Assembly: GCF_001730315.1 (NCBI RefSeq)
Contig: NZ_MIKC01000003.1
Span: 79,451-143,450 of the forward strand
Origin: Enterococcus ureilyticus
GTDB taxonomy: Bacteria > Bacillota > Bacilli > Lactobacillales > Enterococcaceae
DNA length: 64,000 nt
Reading direction: 5' to 3'
The first letter of the stretch is position 1, and the number at the start of each line of letters is the position of its first letter. The notes beneath the pieces were generated by a model. The model saw only the letters and a program-made list of their open reading frames with translations, was not told the origin of the DNA and did no database searches. Shown piece by piece: positions 25,632-34,255 of this stretch. The position numbers and the translations under genes were made by a program.

Positions 25632-26570
25632 ATGCTATCGATTATTGTTCCTTGTTACAATGAAGAGGAGTCAATTCCATTGTTTTTTGATGAAGTGGAA
25701 AAAGTGAGTTCGGAAATACAACAGGATATAGAATACATATTTATTAATGATGGATCGACTGACCATACCTTAAGTGCACTTAGAAAATTATATAAAGAGC
25801 ATCCTGAAAAAGTACGTTATCTTTCTTTTTCCAGAAACTTTGGGAAAGAAGCTGGGTTGTATGCAGGGCTTAAGGAAGCAAATGGAAGCTTGGTAACTGT
25901 CATGGATGTAGATTTACAGGATCCGCCAGAGCTATTACCTCAGATGATCCAAATGCTGGAAACGAATCAAGAACTGGATTGTGTGGGTACCAGACGGGGA
26001 GATCGTGCCGGTGAACCGCCTATTCGTAGTTTTTTTGCGAAAATGTTTTATCGTTTAGTCAATAAAATTGGAGAAACTGAGATGGTTGATGGCGCACGTG
26101 ATTTTCGTTTGATGACACGCCAAATGGTAGATGCGATTTTAGAATTAACTGAGTACAATCGTTTTTCAAAAGGCATTTTTAGTTGGGTTGGCTTTAATAC
26201 AGAATATCTTTCCTATGAGAACCGCGAACGAGTAGCTGGAGCTACGTCTTGGTCTTTTTGGAGTTTACTAAGTTATTCGATCGATGGAATCGTTAATTTC
26301 TCAGAAGCACCATTAAATCTTGCTTCTTATATTGGGGCTTTTTCATGTGTGGGTTCAGTGATAACAATGTTTGTGATTTTCTTCAGAACAATCATTAAAG
26401 GAGATCCGACAAGTGGTTGGCCGTCGATGGTTTGTATTTTTTTATTTGTTGGGGGATTGCAGTTACTTTGTCTGGGGATCATTGGGAAATATATTGGGAA
26501 AATTTTCTTAGAGACAAAAAAACGGCCGATTTATCTGGTAAAAGAAACAGAAAAGGATCGGAAATTATAA
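25632..26570 (+). CDS. Membrane-anchored GT2 glycosyltransferase (GtrB/CsbB-like)
   Basis: A 312-residue protein. The GT2 catalytic domain (MLSIIVPCYNEEESIPLFFDEVEKV, then FINDGSTD and the DVDLQDPPELL metal-binding motif) is followed by two C-terminal membrane helices (about 230-255 and 265-290). This is the bactoprenol-glucosyl/DPM-synthase-like arrangement that loads a sugar on undecaprenyl phosphate for later transfer to wall polymers. The start is ATG 25632 with TGGAGGA; the long upstream extension to 25500 is rejected. It stands alone, next to the Mga-like regulator, and ends at a terminator. Confidence 0.87.
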   Translation: MLSIIVPCYNEEESIPLFFDEVEKVSSEIQQDIEYIFINDGSTDHTLSALRKLYKEHPEKVRYLSFSRNFGKEAGLYAGLKEANGSLVTVMDVDLQDPPELLPQMIQMLETNQELDCVGTRRGDRAGEPPIRSFFAKMFYRLVNKIGETEMVDGARDFRLMTRQMVDAILELTEYNRFSKGIFSWVGFNTEYLSYENRERVAGATSWSFWSLLSYSIDGIVNFSEAPLNLASYIGAFSCVGSVITMFVIFFRTIIKGDPTSGWPSMVCIFLFVGGLQLLCLGIIGKYIGKIFLETKKRPIYLVKETEKDRKL

Positions 26571-26621
26571 AAAAACACTGATTCAGCGCATTAGAGTGAG
26601 CGTTGAATCAGTGTTTTTTTG
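26571..26621. terminator. Bidirectional terminator
   Basis: AAAAACACTGATTCAgCGC pairs with GCGtTGAATCAGTGTTTTT, with T7. It separates the convergent glycosyltransferase and dehydrogenase genes. Confidence 0.85.
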
Positions 26622-26622
26622 A

Positions 26623-27585
26623 TCAATAGCCTTGATGCAAGGATATTTCATTTTTTACTAGTGTATGATCTTTTAGAAATTGTTTGAGGTTTTGCATAAA
26701 TATTAGTGATAGTTTTGTTTTAAATTTAGGGGTTAACCCAGAAATATGAGGAGTGATCAAGACATTATCCATGTGCCATAATGGGCTGTCACTAGGTAAC
26801 GGTTCCTCTTCAAAAACATCCAAAGCCGCAAAACGTAGATGACCCGTATTCAATGCATCAATCAAATCATTTGTATTGACAGAAGGTCCTCGCCCAACAT
26901 TGACAAAAGCGGTTCCAGGCTTCATTGCAAGAAACAATCTTTCGTTATACATCTGATAAGTATCATCGGTCAAAGGGAGAATATTTACAACAATATCCAT
27001 TTCATTGACAATCCGACTGATATTTTTATGTGAGTAACATTCAATAAAACCATTTGTTGCATGACCAGATGTATTTACGCCATAAGTTTGGATTCCTAGT
27101 CCTTGTGAGAAAACAGCAAGCTGTTGTCCGATATGTCCCGTTCCAACGATCAACATTTTTTGCTCAGAAAGTTGCTGATAAGTGATATTTTCTCTTGTCC
27201 ACTCATTTTTCGATTGGTTATTGATACTGGCTCGAATCCCACGGAATTCAGTCAATAATGTCCCTAAAACATGTTCTGATATAGATACGCTGTGAATGCC
27301 GCTAGCATTAGAAAGCAAGATTTTTTTATCAGCGAAACGCTTCAAATCGTAAGAGTCTACACCAGCTGAAATAGCTTGGACCCATTGTAGTCGACTTGAT
27401 TCAGAAGCTAACAAACGTTGACCTAATTCTTTGTCCCAGCCAAGCATAATCTGGATATCGTCCTCTATCATTTGAGTTGTTTCTTTTTGAGCATCGATAA
27501 TAGTATACGCAGGAGCAGCTCGCTTGATTGTTTCAACTTGCTCTTCTTTCAATTGTTCATACAGATAAATTATTGGTTGTCCCAT
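26623..27585 (-). CDS. D-isomer-specific 2-hydroxyacid dehydrogenase family protein
   Basis: A 320-residue NAD-dependent enzyme. The Rossmann motif GTGHIGQQLAVFSQGLG (about 147-163) and the catalytic Arg in VNVGRGPSVN are present, as are the Glu in ALDVFEEEPLP and the His in ITPHISG. It reduces 2-oxoacids or oxidises D-2-hydroxyacids; which one is unknown. The N-terminal domain is short, as in the phosphoglycerate dehydrogenase-like YcdW/YPL113C branch. The start ATG 27585 follows GAGGAGG. It is a single gene, ending at the terminator shared with the glycosyltransferase. Confidence 0.88.
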   Translation of the reverse strand: MGQPIIYLYEQLKEEQVETIKRAAPAYTIIDAQKETTQMIEDDIQIMLGWDKELGQRLLASESSRLQWVQAISAGVDSYDLKRFADKKILLSNASGIHSVSISEHVLGTLLTEFRGIRASINNQSKNEWTRENITYQQLSEQKMLIVGTGHIGQQLAVFSQGLGIQTYGVNTSGHATNGFIECYSHKNISRIVNEMDIVVNILPLTDDTYQMYNERLFLAMKPGTAFVNVGRGPSVNTNDLIDALNTGHLRFAALDVFEEEPLPSDSPLWHMDNVLITPHISGLTPKFKTKLSLIFMQNLKQFLKDHTLVKNEISLHQGY

Positions 27586-27625
27586 GTTGATTCCTCCTCG
27601 CTACTTTATTGTAACAAAAAAGTAT

Positions 27626-27683
27626 CCAAAACCAAAAAAGAGTGAACTGATAATCACATCATTCCACTCTTTTTTGGTTTTGG
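27626..27683. terminator. Strong hairpin (19-bp perfect stem) between ispG and the dehydrogenase
   Basis: CCAAAACCAAAAAAGAGTG (27626-27644) is exactly complementary to CACTCTTTTTTGGTTTTGG (27665-27683) around a 20-nt loop. It lies one base beyond the ispG stop and 40 bp upstream of the dehydrogenase start, so it mainly terminates ispG transcription. Confidence 0.8.
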
Positions 27684-27684
27684 A

Positions 27685-28776
27685 TTATATTTTTTCTCCG
27701 CGAGCATAAGCCGCAGCAAGAATATCGACTTCTTTCTTCAATTCATCGACCATGATTTCTTCTGGAACAGTTCGGATGATTTTCCCCTTTTTGAAAAGCA
27801 TTCCCTTACCGTTTCCACCAGCAATCCCGATATCAGCTTCCCGCGCTTCACCAGGTCCATTAACAGCACAACCTAAAACCGCTACTTTGATGGGTGCTTT
27901 GATGGTTTCGATATATTCTTCAATTTCATTAGCGATTGGGATTAAATCGATTTCGATCCGTCCACAAGTTGGACAAGAAATTAATGTCGCAGCATTACTT
28001 GCCAAACCAAAAGCTTTTAAAACTTCTTTGGCGACTTTGATTTCTTCGACAGGATCGGCTGATAATGACACTCGACAAGTATTTCCAATACCTCGTGATA
28101 ACAATGCCCCAAGACCAGCAGCTGATTTTATACCGCCAGAAAATTTTGTTCCAGCTTCTGTAATGCCTAAATGTAGCGGATAATCGAACGTTTGTGCTGC
28201 TAGAGTATAAGCTTCGACTGCTAAGTTAACATCACTTGCCTTCAATGAAACAATAATATCGTAAAAATCTAACTCTTCAAGTATCTCGATATGTTCAACA
28301 GCACTGGCTACCATGGCTTCTGCAGTTGGATACCCGTATTTTTGCAAGAATTTTTTCTCTAATGAACCAGCATTGACACCGATTCGGATTGGAATTCCTT
28401 TGGCCTTACAGGCTGTGACGACTTTTTCTACACGATCTTTACGACCAATATTTCCTGGATTGATTCGGATTTTGTCTACGCCTTGTTCGATAGCTTTTAG
28501 TGCTAAACGATAATCAAAATGGATGTCAGCAACTAAAGGAATCGAAATCTGACGTTTGATAGCACCTAAAGCTTCTGCTGCTGCCTCATCAGGGACTGCC
28601 ACACGGACGATTTGACAACCAGCTTCTTCTAAGCGTTTGATTTGAGCTACAGTGCCATCGATATCATGTGTTTTTGTGGTACACATACTTTGAATAAACA
28701 ACTCATCACTTCCGCCAATCGTTAAATCGCCAATCTTAACCTGACGAGTATTTTTACGATGGGTCAATTCTCCCAT
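27685..28776 (-). CDS. ispG: 4-hydroxy-3-methylbut-2-enyl diphosphate synthase (flavodoxin type)
   Basis: A 363-residue GcpE/IspG. An N-terminal TIM barrel ([45 protein letters not shown]) is followed by a [4Fe-4S] domain with Cys268 and Cys271 (ISCPTCGR), Cys303 ([10 protein letters not shown]) and the cluster-ligand Glu310. All key residues are present and the length is normal, so the enzyme should be active in the methylerythritol phosphate pathway. No other gene of that pathway is in the window. The start ATG 28776 is preceded by GGGAGAG; a 14-bp-arm palindrome lies about 70 bp upstream. Confidence 0.95.
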   Translation of the reverse strand: MGELTHRKNTRQVKIGDLTIGGSDELFIQSMCTTKTHDIDGTVAQIKRLEEAGCQIVRVAVPDEAAAEALGAIKRQISIPLVADIHFDYRLALKAIEQGVDKIRINPGNIGRKDRVEKVVTACKAKGIPIRIGVNAGSLEKKFLQKYGYPTAEAMVASAVEHIEILEELDFYDIIVSLKASDVNLAVEAYTLAAQTFDYPLHLGITEAGTKFSGGIKSAAGLGALLSRGIGNTCRVSLSADPVEEIKVAKEVLKAFGLASNAATLISCPTCGRIEIDLIPIANEIEEYIETIKAPIKVAVLGCAVNGPGEAREADIGIAGGNGKGMLFKKGKIIRTVPEEIMVDELKKEVDILAAAYARGEKI

Positions 28777-28848
28777 AATTAATTCTCTCCCTATTACTAT
28801 GCATTTATTTTATAAGACATTTCTAAATAAGTATCATTTATGTTCCAG

Positions 28849-28884
28849 TTTCTTACATAATTATAAGCCAAATTATGTAAGAAA
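28849..28884. promoter_or_regulatory. 14-bp-arm palindrome overlapping the probable ispG promoter
   Basis: TTTCTTACATAATT (28849-28862) and AATTATGTAAGAAA (28871-28884) are perfect inverted repeats with an 8-bp loop. On the minus strand the sequence TATAAT falls inside the element. There is no T run after it, so it is a poor terminator for the DUF1189 gene and may be an operator for ispG. Confidence 0.45.
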
Positions 28885-28916
28885 TGTTTAAGATTCAATT
28901 CATTTGTTTTTATAAG

Positions 28917-29729
28917 TTAAACTAAAGGTGTTTCTCGCCGTTCCTCATTACGAATAGCAAAAAAGAAGATCAGTAATGAAGTGAAGACGATTAGGAAACT
29001 GTCATCAAATGAGCGAGTGAGAAAATGAAGAATACTACTGATGATCACAGGCAGTGTCGCACAATAAGTTGCGATTTTTAAACAATCTAAAAAACGTAAT
29101 TTATACAAACGGATCTTACTATAAAGATTGGCACCGATAGTTATCATAAGTAAGTTGATGACCAAGTTGATGAAAGTGGGATACAACGTAACAATAAAGA
29201 CAATTAACTTTATCCAAAAAGGGACATTTGCCTTATCTAAAGCTAGTTTCAACTCTTTACTATTCAAGCCGTCTAAAGTTCCTTTAGAATAGGGGACTTC
29301 AAATTGATTAGCGCCTAACAACGCATCGGCAGCACCTGAATTAGGCAAAGCTACAACAAATTCATCTTTCAAAAAACCTAGACCAACAGCGCTTCCTACG
29401 GAATCAGCTGCCACATCATTAAGAGTGCGTTTTCCATCTGGATCAAATGTAAAAATGATTGAGTTTGTCTGATAGATGAAACCTTCAGCTTCTTGAGAAG
29501 TTTGAAATTTTCCATCTGTAATGTTGAAATCAGGTAGTTTTGTAGCGATTTCTTGTCCATCACTCTTAATGTCGTTCATAATAGAAAATATTTGCTTTGT
29601 TATTGGCAAGGCAAGAATGATACTTAGAAAAAAAACATATAAAATAACTTTCCAAAAAGGCATTTTTTTTGCCTGATTGAGATCAGTTAATCTAAATAAC
29701 GAGTGTTTAAAAAGCGTAAATGAATTCAT
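28917..29729 (-). CDS. DUF1189 family membrane protein
   Basis: A 270-residue protein. The N-terminal membrane helix (KMPFWKVILYVFFLSIILALPIT) is followed by a long extracytoplasmic domain (about 45-170) and three or four C-terminal helices ending in a short charged tail. This fits DUF1189, sometimes labelled maltodextrin-utilisation YvdJ-like, of unknown function. The start is ATG 29729, with AGGAGAG six bases upstream; an upstream in-frame start at 29762 is less likely. It is divergent from sodA. Confidence 0.75.
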   Translation of the reverse strand: MNSFTLFKHSLFRLTDLNQAKKMPFWKVILYVFFLSIILALPITKQIFSIMNDIKSDGQEIATKLPDFNITDGKFQTSQEAEGFIYQTNSIIFTFDPDGKRTLNDVAADSVGSAVGLGFLKDEFVVALPNSGAADALLGANQFEVPYSKGTLDGLNSKELKLALDKANVPFWIKLIVFIVTLYPTFINLVINLLMITIGANLYSKIRLYKLRFLDCLKIATYCATLPVIISSILHFLTRSFDDSFLIVFTSLLIFFFAIRNEERRETPLV

Positions 29730-29896
29730 GATTTCTCTCCTGACTTGAAATTGAGTATACACGTCATTTTAAAGGAGATATCAAGGAAAAACAAGTTTAT
29801 ATCAAACTTTGTAAGCAATTACTTTGAAGGTTGCCATAAAATCTGTTATGCTATAAATGTATGAAACTTTATACTTAATTAATGGAGGGATTTTTT

Positions 29897-30505
29897 ATGA
29901 CTTACACTTTACCAGATTTACCTTATGCTTATGATGCATTAGAACCTCACATCGATGTGGAAACAATGCATTTACACCATGACAAACACCATAACACTTA
30001 TGTGACGAATTTAAATGCTGCAATCGAAAAGCATCCTGAATTAGGGACTAAATCAGTAGAAGAATTGATTGCTGATATGGATAGCATTCCTGAAGATATT
30101 CATACAGCAGTACGTAATAATGGTGGCGGACATGCCAATCACTCATTCTTCTGGGAAATCATGGCACCAAATGCTGGTGGTGCGCCAACAGGCGACATCA
30201 AGGAGGCTATTGACGCCGCATTTGGTAGTTTTGATAAATTAAAAGAAGAATTTAAAACAGCTGCAACTGGACGCTTTGGTTCAGGTTGGGCATGGTTAGT
30301 TTTGAATAACGGTAAGCTAGAAATTACTTCAACTGCAAACCAAGACTCACCTTTAATGGATGGTAAAACACCAGTTTTAGGTTTAGACGTTTGGGAACAT
30401 GCTTACTATTTAAATTACAAAAATGTACGTCCAGAATACATTGATGCATTTTGGAACGTAGTAAACTGGGATGAAGTGAATAAACGCTTTGCAGCAGCTA
30501 AATAA
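29897..30505 (+). CDS. sodA: Manganese/iron superoxide dismutase
   Basis: A 202-residue SodA. The metal ligands are His27, His82, Asp164 (LDVWEH) and His168; the pattern [11 protein letters not shown] plus DVWEHAYY is typical of Mn-type enzymes. It dismutates superoxide in the cytoplasm. The start is ATG 29897 with TGGAGGG. TTGAAG-17-TATGCT upstream is a reasonable promoter. It is monocistronic with a strong terminator. Confidence 0.96.
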   Translation: MTYTLPDLPYAYDALEPHIDVETMHLHHDKHHNTYVTNLNAAIEKHPELGTKSVEELIADMDSIPEDIHTAVRNNGGGHANHSFFWEIMAPNAGGAPTGDIKEAIDAAFGSFDKLKEEFKTAATGRFGSGWAWLVLNNGKLEITSTANQDSPLMDGKTPVLGLDVWEHAYYLNYKNVRPEYIDAFWNVVNWDEVNKRFAAAK

Positions 30506-30538
30506 TTAAGAACAAAACAAAGTTTTTAGAAACTTTTT

Positions 30539-30576
30539 GAGGAAAACAGTAAATTATGCTGTTTTCCTCTTTTTGT
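30539..30576 (+). terminator. sodA terminator
   Basis: GAGGAAAACAG-taaattatg-CTGTTTTCCTC followed by T5. Confidence 0.9.
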
Positions 30577-30632
30577 TTGTGGCATACTATTAGTTAGGAA
30601 TATAAAATTAGGGAGAGTAAGGGAGAACTATA

Positions 30633-31607
30633 ATGAAGATAACTATGCAAAAAGTTCATGGATCAGAAAATGATTTCTTTTTAATAGATGAAACGCAGTT
30701 GGATGAGCCCCTTACGGAAAAGAAAATCGACACTTTACGCACTCGTCTATGTGATAGAGAGACAGGTCTTTTAGGTGGTGCTGATGGCTTATTGCTAGTG
30801 GAAGAAGTACTAAATGGTGAATCACTCGCTAAGATGCGGGTGATCAATCGCGATGGTAGTGAAGCCAGTATGTGCGGGAACGGTTTACGTACTGTAGCTA
30901 GGTATTTAGCCGAAAAGTATAAAAAAAGCTCCTTTACTGTGGAGACTATGTTTGCTGACCTTAAAGTACGCAAGGCGCCTAATCTAGCGGAACAAGTAGT
31001 TACCTATCAAGTAGAAATTTCACCTGTTCGTTTTGAAGCAGCTGCGATTCCGATGCAGACTGAAAATAATACCATAATGGATGAAGTGATCCCAGAATTG
31101 TCTAACGATCTGAGATTTTCAGTAGTAGCTGTTCCTAATCCACATTTAATCACATTTGTAGACCGTCAAACTCTTATGGGAGAAGAGTTTAAACGAATCG
31201 CGGCATATGTAAATGGTGTCAACCCACTATTTCCAGATGGAGTCAATGTGAGCTTTGTTGAGATATTAGGAAAAAATGAAATCTTTGTGCGCACGTTTGA
31301 ACGTGGGGTTGGATTCACTAGCGCATGTGGAACTGCGATGTGTGCAAGCAGTCTAATGTATGTCCTGTTGAACGAAGGAGAATTCAGTGAACCGATTACT
31401 GTTAAAAATACTGGTGGCATGGTAAAAACTGTAGTTCATGAAGATGATTCAGATGGCTATTGGATGGAATTGATAGGGAACGCGACAATTACACATTTGG
31501 TATCTGGTTTACAGACTGATTTTTTAGAAGGTCACTTCAATAAAATAAGTGTTAAGGAAACTGTTGAACAAGCAGATTATTTGGCATTTTTAGCATCTAT
31601 AAAATAG
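30633..31607 (+). CDS. dapF: Diaminopimelate epimerase
   Basis: A 324-residue protein with both active-site cysteines of the PLP-independent racemase: Cys81 in MCGNGLRTVARY and Cys232 in TSACGTAMCAS. The opening VHGSENDFFLID is a variant of the usual GxGNDF. It converts LL- to meso-diaminopimelate in lysine synthesis. It is longer than the common 270-280 residues, mostly through a C-terminal extension (SGLQTDFLEGHFNKISVKETVEQADYLAFLASIK). The start ATG 30633 follows GGGAG. No other lysine-pathway gene is nearby. Confidence 0.92.
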   Translation: MKITMQKVHGSENDFFLIDETQLDEPLTEKKIDTLRTRLCDRETGLLGGADGLLLVEEVLNGESLAKMRVINRDGSEASMCGNGLRTVARYLAEKYKKSSFTVETMFADLKVRKAPNLAEQVVTYQVEISPVRFEAAAIPMQTENNTIMDEVIPELSNDLRFSVVAVPNPHLITFVDRQTLMGEEFKRIAAYVNGVNPLFPDGVNVSFVEILGKNEIFVRTFERGVGFTSACGTAMCASSLMYVLLNEGEFSEPITVKNTGGMVKTVVHEDDSDGYWMELIGNATITHLVSGLQTDFLEGHFNKISVKETVEQADYLAFLASIK

Positions 31608-31691
31608 AGGCACAATAAGTATGAGGATTGGTATGTCCAAAATACAAAAGTTGGTTATTTAAAAGTAAGGTATCCCTAAAGGAGTGTAGTA

Positions 31692-32534
31692 GTGATAAAA
31701 AGTGGAAGGTTTGGTAGTAAGTCAGTAATGAAGGTCATCTATTTGATTGTAATCATCAGTTCAATTGGTATTTGTTTTTTAGGATTACAATCAAATGCTA
31801 ATAAAGAACGTCAACGAAAAGTCGAATATGCAAAAACAACGATAAAAAATGAAACTGTAAAAATACAAAGACTTAATAAACAAATTCTTCAATTCTATCA
31901 AAATGATCAGGAAGAATTTTTAGTAGAGCCTGTTGATATGGAGAAATTAAAGGAAATGGAACGTGAAATCCTTTCTCTAAAAACAGAAGCAAAAGACTTC
32001 GATTTAAAAAGTAATGATTTTTCTGTAGATACTGTCGAAGTAACACAAGGAAAAAAAGAAATGACCACTAAAATAAAGAATCTTAAGAATAAAAAAGAAA
32101 TACAAGAGCAAATAACCGCATTACTTGTTCATGCGCCAAACGACTGGACAGCTCAGACTATAGATATCATCATCAACGAGCTGGCGTCAGTTACAGCTAT
32201 TTCTAAACTTCGTAGTAAAATCGCTGATTCTGAAAATGAGTGGAATAACGCCATCATTGCATTTTTAACTGAAATGGATACTCAAGTCAAATACTATTCT
32301 GATTTAAAACAAGAAATTACTGCTATGAGCAAAGATGGAGTATTGTCTGATAGTGTAACTATGGATAATTTTATTCTTATTTTTAATCAGTTAGATCAGA
32401 TCAAAAATGAAACATTGAAAAAAGAGTTAGTTGATAAAATGGATGTAATTGACAACCTTCTAGAAAAGCAAGCGATGGGTGAAGTAATAGTAAATCAAGA
32501 AGAAATCCTGCCTAGTGAAGAACCTCTAGGATAA
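31692..32534 (+). CDS. Membrane-anchored coiled-coil protein, unknown
   Basis: A 280-residue protein. One N-terminal membrane helix (about 14-30, VIYLIVIISSIGICFLGL) is followed by a highly charged helical domain rich in Lys/Glu with heptad-like stretches (about 33-120 and 180-260), then an acidic tail. There is no lipobox or cleavage site, so it is probably an anchored external or periplasmic-side filamentous protein. The start is GTG 31692 with AAAGGAGTG; ATG 31728 is an alternative. I do not recognise the family. It sits just before the polysaccharide operon but is separated from it by a palindrome and a promoter. Confidence 0.7.
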   Translation: MIKSGRFGSKSVMKVIYLIVIISSIGICFLGLQSNANKERQRKVEYAKTTIKNETVKIQRLNKQILQFYQNDQEEFLVEPVDMEKLKEMEREILSLKTEAKDFDLKSNDFSVDTVEVTQGKKEMTTKIKNLKNKKEIQEQITALLVHAPNDWTAQTIDIIINELASVTAISKLRSKIADSENEWNNAIIAFLTEMDTQVKYYSDLKQEITAMSKDGVLSDSVTMDNFILIFNQLDQIKNETLKKELVDKMDVIDNLLEKQAMGEVIVNQEEILPSEEPLG

Positions 32535-32560
32535 AGCTTTTTGGCTTGTTAGAATGAACT

Positions 32561-32598
32561 CTATCAATTATTTCAATAAATATTGAAATAATTGATAG
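32561..32598. promoter_or_regulatory. 38-bp near-perfect palindrome ahead of the polysaccharide operon
   Basis: CTATCAATTATTTCAATA (32561-32578) and TATTGAAATAATTGATAG (32581-32598) are 18-bp exact inverted repeats with a 2-bp centre. No T run follows, so a simple terminator is unlikely. It ends 19 bp upstream of the predicted -35 of the operon, the position of an activator or silencer site. Confidence 0.6.
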
Positions 32599-32617
32599 CT
32601 ATTCTGTACAAATAACC

Positions 32618-32646
32618 TTGTAGTTGCTTCAGCTAAAATCTATAAT
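32618..32646 (+). promoter_or_regulatory. Predicted promoter of the polysaccharide operon
   Basis: TTGTAG (32618-32623), 17-bp spacer, TATAAT (32641-32646), 30 bp before the wzz-like start. Confidence 0.6.
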
Positions 32647-32675
32647 TATTTGTAAGTAGTTAATTGGAGGAAAAA

Positions 32676-33515
32676 ATGGAAGAGACAATCAGTTTACAAG
32701 AATTAATCGGAGTATTAAAAAAACGTATCGGTCTAATCATCGTCAGTATGTTTTTAGGGTTAGGTGCCGCTGGAATATTAACATATTTTGTAATCACTCC
32801 TAAATACAGTTCTCAGGCGCAATTGATCGTGCGGTTACCGCAAAATGAAACAACCAACGTTAATGATATCAATGGAAATTTACAGATGATCAACACCTAT
32901 AAGGATTTGATCAAAAGTGATACGGTAATGACCGAAGTACAGCAAAGAATGAAAACGGAGCATGATAATGATTTAACTGTTGAAGCTTTGGGTGAAAGTA
33001 TCTCAGTAAATCAATCACAAAATTCTCAAATGTTTTCAATCGTTTCCAAAGTAACGGATCCACTTGTAGCACAAAATATTGCCAATCAGACTGCTTTGGT
33101 TTTCCAAGAACAAGCAAAAGATATGCTGAATGTAGACAAGATCACGATTATATCTGCGGCAACTGCAAATGTGAATCAAGTCTCACCAAACGACAAAATA
33201 AATCTAATGATTGGTTTGGCTTTAGGAATTATGTTCGGAATAGTTGTAGCTTTCATTTTAGAATTATTTGATAAAACAATCAAAGATGATAGTTTTGTAG
33301 AAGATGAGCTTGGCTTTACGATATTAGGTGTCGTACCTAATATGACAGCCAAGGAACTAAATGCAAAAGTAGTACGTAATCCATCGGTGTCTGATTCATT
33401 TGTGAATGATCCTAGAGGGCCGGCTAGAGACGTACCTAAACCTACCACAACAAAAGAAAATAGTAAGCCTGATAATTCTACGCCACCAGTGCGTAGAAGT
33501 CGTCCACGAGTTTAA
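32676..33515 (+). CDS. Polysaccharide chain-length determinant/kinase modulator (Wzz, CpsC-like)
   Basis: A 279-residue protein with the Wzz topology: membrane helix at about 20-42, external domain, second helix at about 175-197 (LMIGLALGIMFGIVVAFILELFD), then a cytoplasmic tail rich in Pro, Arg and Ser. In Gram-positive systems this protein activates the separate tyrosine kinase, and both are found side by side here. The start is ATG 32676, with TTGGAGG six bases upstream. It is the first gene of the operon after the promoter. The tail is longer than usual and low in complexity. Confidence 0.9.
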   Translation: MEETISLQELIGVLKKRIGLIIVSMFLGLGAAGILTYFVITPKYSSQAQLIVRLPQNETTNVNDINGNLQMINTYKDLIKSDTVMTEVQQRMKTEHDNDLTVEALGESISVNQSQNSQMFSIVSKVTDPLVAQNIANQTALVFQEQAKDMLNVDKITIISAATANVNQVSPNDKINLMIGLALGIMFGIVVAFILELFDKTIKDDSFVEDELGFTILGVVPNMTAKELNAKVVRNPSVSDSFVNDPRGPARDVPKPTTTKENSKPDNSTPPVRRSRPRV

Positions 33516-33526
33516 AGGAGTATAGA

Positions 33527-34231
33527 ATGACAAAAAATATAATAAGAGCGCAAAAAAAACAGAAAACAAAAGCTGTAAGTTTAATTACTTTAGCTGATAA
33601 ATCTTCCCCTATTTCAGAACAATATCGAACGATTCGAACCAATATTCAGTACGCTATGGTAGATAGAGACTTAAAGACCTTGGTTATTACTTCTTCTGGC
33701 CCAAGTGAAGGAAAATCCACTACATCTGCAAATTTAGCGATTGTATTTGCAAATTCTGGTAAACGTGTCTTACTAGTGGATGCGGACATGCGCAAGCCTA
33801 CAGTAGCCAAAACATTTACTTTAGATAATGCACGTGGATTGAGTACGTTATTAGGTAGCCGTGAAACGATGTTACATCAAGTGGTGCAACCTTCCGGAGT
33901 TGATAATTTATTTTTGATGGCAAGTGGCCCGAAACCACCTAATCCTTCAGAATTATTAGATTCTAGAAGAATGCAAGAATTGCTTCAGGAGTTAAAGCAT
34001 CAATATGATTTGGTTATTTTTGATATGCCGCCTGTTGTTGCGGTGACAGATGCACAAATCGTTTCATCAAAATCAGACGGTACGATTCTAGTGGTCCGTG
34101 AAAATGTTTCAAAGAGAGACTCTTTGCTGAAAGCGAAAAGCCTACTAGAGTTGGTGGATGCAAATATCCTAGGGGTTGTTTACAATGGGTCGAAAAGTAT
34201 AGAAGATCAAGGATATTATTATGGATCATAA
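33527..34231 (+). CDS. Polysaccharide-synthesis tyrosine-protein kinase (CpsD/Wze-like)
   Basis: A 234-residue cytoplasmic BY-kinase. Walker A is SSGPSEGKSTTSANLA, Walker A' is VLLVDADMRKPT, and Walker B is LVIFDMPPV. The C terminus is QGYYYGS, a short autophosphorylated tyrosine cluster. It works with the adjacent Wzz-like protein, and its phosphorylation state is set by the next gene. The start ATG 33527 follows AAGGAG, 11 bp after the previous stop, so it is in the same operon. Confidence 0.93.
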   Translation: MTKNIIRAQKKQKTKAVSLITLADKSSPISEQYRTIRTNIQYAMVDRDLKTLVITSSGPSEGKSTTSANLAIVFANSGKRVLLVDADMRKPTVAKTFTLDNARGLSTLLGSRETMLHQVVQPSGVDNLFLMASGPKPPNPSELLDSRRMQELLQELKHQYDLVIFDMPPVVAVTDAQIVSSKSDGTILVVRENVSKRDSLLKAKSLLELVDANILGVVYNGSKSIEDQGYYYGS

Positions 34232-34255
34232 AAAAGAATAGAGAGGGGAAAGCCG

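Noticed and set aside
30656..30973. A 105-codon ORF opposite dapF
   Set aside because: It is a shadow frame; dapF on the plus strand has both catalytic cysteines and a ribosome site.
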